Shown here piece after piece: positions 61,583 to 64,000 of a stretch of DNA of 64,000 bases. The position numbers and the translations under genes were made by a program. Source of the stretch: Clostridiales bacterium (lineage in GTDB: Bacteria; Bacillota; Clostridia; Lachnospirales; Lachnospiraceae); contig JAMPHY010000002.1 of assembly GCA_023663185.1 (NCBI GenBank), positions 1 through 64,000 on the forward strand, read 5' to 3'. A model generated the notes under the pieces. It was not told the origin of the DNA. It made no database searches and worked only from the letters and a program-made list of their open reading frames with translations. Position 1 is the first letter of the stretch; each line of letters starts with the position of its first letter.

Positions 61583-62515
61583 ATGAGCGATTTGATGAAA
61601 GTATCGTCCAATCCACATATAAGGGCAAAATCCTCTACGAGCAGCATAATGTTTGCCGTTGTAATTGCATTGCTGCCGGCGGCGGGATTTGGAATCTATA
61701 ATTTTGGACTTGATGCGCTGATTTTAATTTTGGTCACGGTTCTATCAACCGTTCTGACGGAATATATTTTTGAGAAAATCCTTAGAAAGAAAGTCACAAT
61801 AGGAGATTATTCCGCAGTCGTTACGGGGCTGCTGCTGGCGATGAACTTACCGCCTAAGGCGCCGTGGTGGATTGGCGTAATCGGCGGTGTGTTTGCGATT
61901 TTGGTAGTTAAGATGTTGTTTGGGGGTTTAGGGCAGAACTTTATGAACCCCGCGCTTGGCGCAAGGTGTTTCCTGCTTATTTCATTTACGTCCATTATGA
62001 CTAATTTTGACTGCGACGCATATACGGGGGCGACGCCGCTTGCCAGTCTTAAAAACGGCGAGGCGGTAAACATCTATAATATGTTTATAGGTAAAACCGG
62101 CGGAACCATCGGGGAAACATCAATGATAGCGATTGTTATCGGCGCATGTATCCTTATCCTCTTAGGAATAATTGATTTAAAGATTCCCGGAAGCTACATA
62201 GTAAGTTTTATTATCTTTATCGGCATATTTGGCGGACACGGTTTTGATTACGCATATATCTGCGCACATCTTGCAGGCGGAGGGCTTATGCTCGGAGCGT
62301 TCTTTATGGCTACCGATTATGTAACAAGACCTATTACTGCCAAAGGACAGTATGTATACGGCGTTCTATTAGGAATTTTAACCGGAATATTCCGTATTTT
62401 CGGAGCTTCGGCAGAGGGCGTTTCCTATGCGATTATAATCGGCAACCTCTTAGTGCCGTTAATAGAGAAGTCAACTCTTCCTAAAGCGTTTGGGAAAGGA
62501 GGAGCAAAGGCATGA
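61583..62515 (+). CDS. rnfD: Rnf complex subunit RnfD
   Basis: A 310-residue integral subunit with about nine or ten spans. It carries the covalent-FMN motif in DAYTGATPLASLKNG, where the Thr of the TGAT motif is the flavin attachment site. NFMNPALGARCFLL and GFDYAYICAHLAGGGLMLGA are conserved. It begins 22 bp after rnfC and overlaps rnfG by 4 nt. With RnfG, RnfE and RnfA it forms the ion-pumping membrane part. Confidence 0.95.
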   Translation: MSDLMKVSSNPHIRAKSSTSSIMFAVVIALLPAAGFGIYNFGLDALILILVTVLSTVLTEYIFEKILRKKVTIGDYSAVVTGLLLAMNLPPKAPWWIGVIGGVFAILVVKMLFGGLGQNFMNPALGARCFLLISFTSIMTNFDCDAYTGATPLASLKNGEAVNIYNMFIGKTGGTIGETSMIAIVIGACILILLGIIDLKIPGSYIVSFIIFIGIFGGHGFDYAYICAHLAGGGLMLGAFFMATDYVTRPITAKGQYVYGVLLGILTGIFRIFGASAEGVSYAIIIGNLLVPLIEKSTLPKAFGKGGAKA

Positions 62516-63183
62516 ATGATATGGATAAAGTGAGTGCAGACAACACAGTTATGAGTAGTAAGAATAAATCTGATTTGGGTGGAATGTTTAAGGATACAGG
62601 GATTTTACTGGTGATTACCCTAATTTCAGGACTGCTTCTCGGTTTGGTATATCAGATTACTAAAGAACCGATAGCTGTGCAGAAGGAGAAGGCGAAACAG
62701 GAAGCGTGTCAAGAAGTTTTTGCAGACGCAGCTTCATTTACCGAAGTTGAAAATAAAGCGCCTGATATAGCCGCGTGGGAAGCAGAAGGGTATAAAGATG
62801 TGACAATAGACGAGGTTATGGCGGCAAATAGCAGTAGTTCGGAAGTTTTAGGCTATGTTATAACCGTTACTACGAAAGAAGGGTACGGCGGAGATATCAC
62901 CTTTACGATAGGAATAAGAAATGACGGGACGGTAAACGGTATTTCCATTCTTTCGATTTCAGAGACGGCGGGGCTTGGAATGCGCGCAGAAGAGGTATTG
63001 AAGCCGCAGTTTGCAGGGAAGAACGCTGAGAAATTTGAATATACCAAATCCGGAGCGGCGGCTGATTATCAGATTGACGCAATCTCCGGGGCTACGATTA
63101 CCACTAACGCCGTCACGAACGGGGTAAATGCGGGCTTGTATTATTTTAGTATACAGTTGAAGGGGGGCAGCGAGAATGAATAG
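62512..63183 (+). CDS. rnfG: Rnf complex subunit RnfG
   Basis: A 223-residue subunit with one N-terminal span (about 31-49) and an extracytoplasmic FMN-binding domain. The flavin attachment motif is SGATITT, in DAISGATITTNAVT, where the second Thr usually bears the FMN phosphodiester. ETAGLGMRAEE and the GYGGDITFTIGI strand precede it. It overlaps rnfD by 4 nt and rnfE by 8 nt. Confidence 0.95.
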   Translation: MNDMDKVSADNTVMSSKNKSDLGGMFKDTGILLVITLISGLLLGLVYQITKEPIAVQKEKAKQEACQEVFADAASFTEVENKAPDIAAWEAEGYKDVTIDEVMAANSSSSEVLGYVITVTTKEGYGGDITFTIGIRNDGTVNGISILSISETAGLGMRAEEVLKPQFAGKNAEKFEYTKSGAAADYQIDAISGATITTNAVTNGVNAGLYYFSIQLKGGSENE

Positions 63184-63895
63184 TATTAAAGAACGTCTTG
63201 TCAACGGACTTATTAAAGAAAATCCGACCTTCGTACTTATGCTTGGCATGTGCCCGACGCTTGCCGTTACGACATCGGCAATAAACGGCTTGGGAATGGG
63301 GCTTACTACTATGGTAGTGTTGGCTTTGAGTAACGCTTTTATCTCGGCGCTTAGAAATATTATACCGGATAAAGTCAGGATACCTGCTTTTATAGTTATC
63401 ATTGCTTCTTTTGTAACGATTGTGGAGCTTTTGCTGGAAGGATTTATTCCGTCCTTATATGAGTCGTTAGGAATATATATTCCGCTGATTGTTGTAAACT
63501 GTATTATTTTAGGACGTGCTGAGGCTTATGCTTCCAAAAATCCGGTAATTCCGGCATTGTTCGACGGAATAGGTATGGGGCTTGGCTTCTCGTTTGCGCT
63601 TACTTGTATAGGCGCAGTAAGGGAGCTTATCGGCGCAGGGACATTATTCGGTTATCATGTAATGCCGGATAGCTATATTCCGTGCAGTATCTTCATTATG
63701 GCTCCGGGCGCATTCTTCGTGCTTGCCGCGCTTACGGCGATTCAGAATAAAGTGAAGATTATCGGCGAGAGAAAAGGAAAAGATATGTCTAAAATCCAGT
63801 CGGGTTGTAACAGCGACTGTATGAACTGTAAAGATGCGGGTTGTACGAAACGCATTTATGATACAAATGGAGAGGGGGATAAGGCCGATGCTTAA
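63176..63895 (+). CDS. rnfE: Rnf complex subunit RnfE with cysteine tail
   Basis: A 239-residue integral subunit with six spans. GMCPTLAVTTSAINGLGMG and LIVVNCIILGRAEAYASKN are typical and carry the conserved membrane Cys that bind the internal [2Fe-2S] cluster with RnfA. Beyond residue 205 it has a C-terminal tail with Cys211, 215, 218 and 223 (CxxxCxxCxxxxC), not part of the core RnfE fold. Its end overlaps rnfA by 8 nt. Confidence 0.93.
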   Translation: MNSIKERLVNGLIKENPTFVLMLGMCPTLAVTTSAINGLGMGLTTMVVLALSNAFISALRNIIPDKVRIPAFIVIIASFVTIVELLLEGFIPSLYESLGIYIPLIVVNCIILGRAEAYASKNPVIPALFDGIGMGLGFSFALTCIGAVRELIGAGTLFGYHVMPDSYIPCSIFIMAPGAFFVLAALTAIQNKVKIIGERKGKDMSKIQSGCNSDCMNCKDAGCTKRIYDTNGEGDKADA

Positions 63896-64000
63896 AGAAT
63901 TGCTTATTATTTTAATCAGCTCGTCCCTTGTAAGCAACGTAGTATTGAGTCAGTTTTTGGGACTGTGTCCGTTTCTTGGGGTATCCAAGAAGACCAATAC
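63888..64000 (+). CDS. rnfA: Rnf complex subunit RnfA (truncated by window end)
   Basis: The first 37 codons of an RnfA-like membrane subunit: MLKELLIILISSSLVSNVVL then SQFLGLCPFLGVSKK. The Cys in LGLCPFLGVS is the conserved cluster ligand. GATAAGGCC and GAGGGGG lie upstream, within rnfE. The gene runs off the window end, and rnfB is expected after it. Confidence 0.93.
   Translation, partial: MLKELLIILISSSLVSNVVLSQFLGLCPFLGVSKKTN

Noticed and set aside
1-64000. tRNA, rRNA, integrase or insertion-sequence genes
   Set aside because: None could be recognised by motif; absence is from reading only, and a tRNA or IS search would be decisive.

Overview
The window looks like chromosomal DNA of an anaerobic, low-to-moderate GC Firmicute, most likely Clostridia of the Lachnospiraceae type. 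This rests on gene content rather than on any marker search: the cmk-ispH-S1 order, an Rnf complex, an Na+-pumping biotin decarboxylase, ScpA/ScpB, TmcAL, the ACT/PFL pair, many small exported lipoproteins, and strong AGGAGG-type ribosome binding sites. Nearly all genes run on the + strand; the exceptions are a MATE pump, the blaI-blaR1 pair, tmcAL and a YprB-like nuclease. No rRNA, tRNA, CRISPR array, integrase or insertion sequence was recognised.

Layout. 0-4.4 kb: ACT-domain regulator with PFL protein, then two paralogous lipoproteins. 4.4-9.4 kb: MATE exporter, divergent from an operon of ECF sigma factor, six-span membrane protein, ABC ATPase and ABC permease. 9.4-12.8 kb: an AT-rich accessory stretch with two toxin-antitoxin modules (HigB/HigA-like and BrnT/BrnA-like), a nucleoside phosphorylase, a Uma2-type nuclease and a histidine phosphatase. 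13.0-20.0 kb: a self-contained beta-lactam-response locus. An operon of three unknown exported proteins plus a class D beta-lactamase-like lipoprotein faces blaI-blaR1 tail to tail, and each outer promoter carries the same 20-bp sequence with a BlaI-type TTACA-N2-TGTAA dyad. 20.0-29.9 kb: a glycan-utilisation cluster (GH31, AraC regulator, GH36/Sip1-like enzyme, ABC sugar importer, YesL-like protein).

29.9-36.8 kb: metal uptake (FeoA, FeoB, ZIP) followed by a lipid group: a glycerol-1-phosphate dehydrogenase-like enzyme, an HPr-like protein lacking the phosphorylatable His, cardiolipin synthase and a PlsC-type acyltransferase. 36.8-41.6 kb: an unknown protein, TmcAL, a PD-(D/E)XK transposase-like nuclease and a propeller-like exported protein. 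41.6-47.0 kb: rpsU, two D-Ala-D-Ala carboxypeptidases, a metallophosphoesterase and ScpA/ScpB. 47.0-52.5 kb: an Na+-translocating decarboxylase operon holding two different carboxyltransferases, a lipoprotein-OadG fusion, a biotin carrier and OadB. 52.5-58.9 kb: TetR and RpiR regulators, an HI0933-family flavoprotein, cmk, ispH, an S1-type protein and CheR. 59-64 kb: a YprB-like nuclease, then rnfC-D-G-E-A, with rnfA cut by the window end.

Functionally, the decarboxylase and Rnf complexes point to ion-gradient energy conservation during fermentation. The most interesting item is the closed BlaI regulon, because it ties three exported proteins of unknown function to beta-lactam sensing. The two-carboxyltransferase decarboxylase operon, the G1PDH/HPr-like/lipid group and the cysteine-tailed RnfE also merit a second look.
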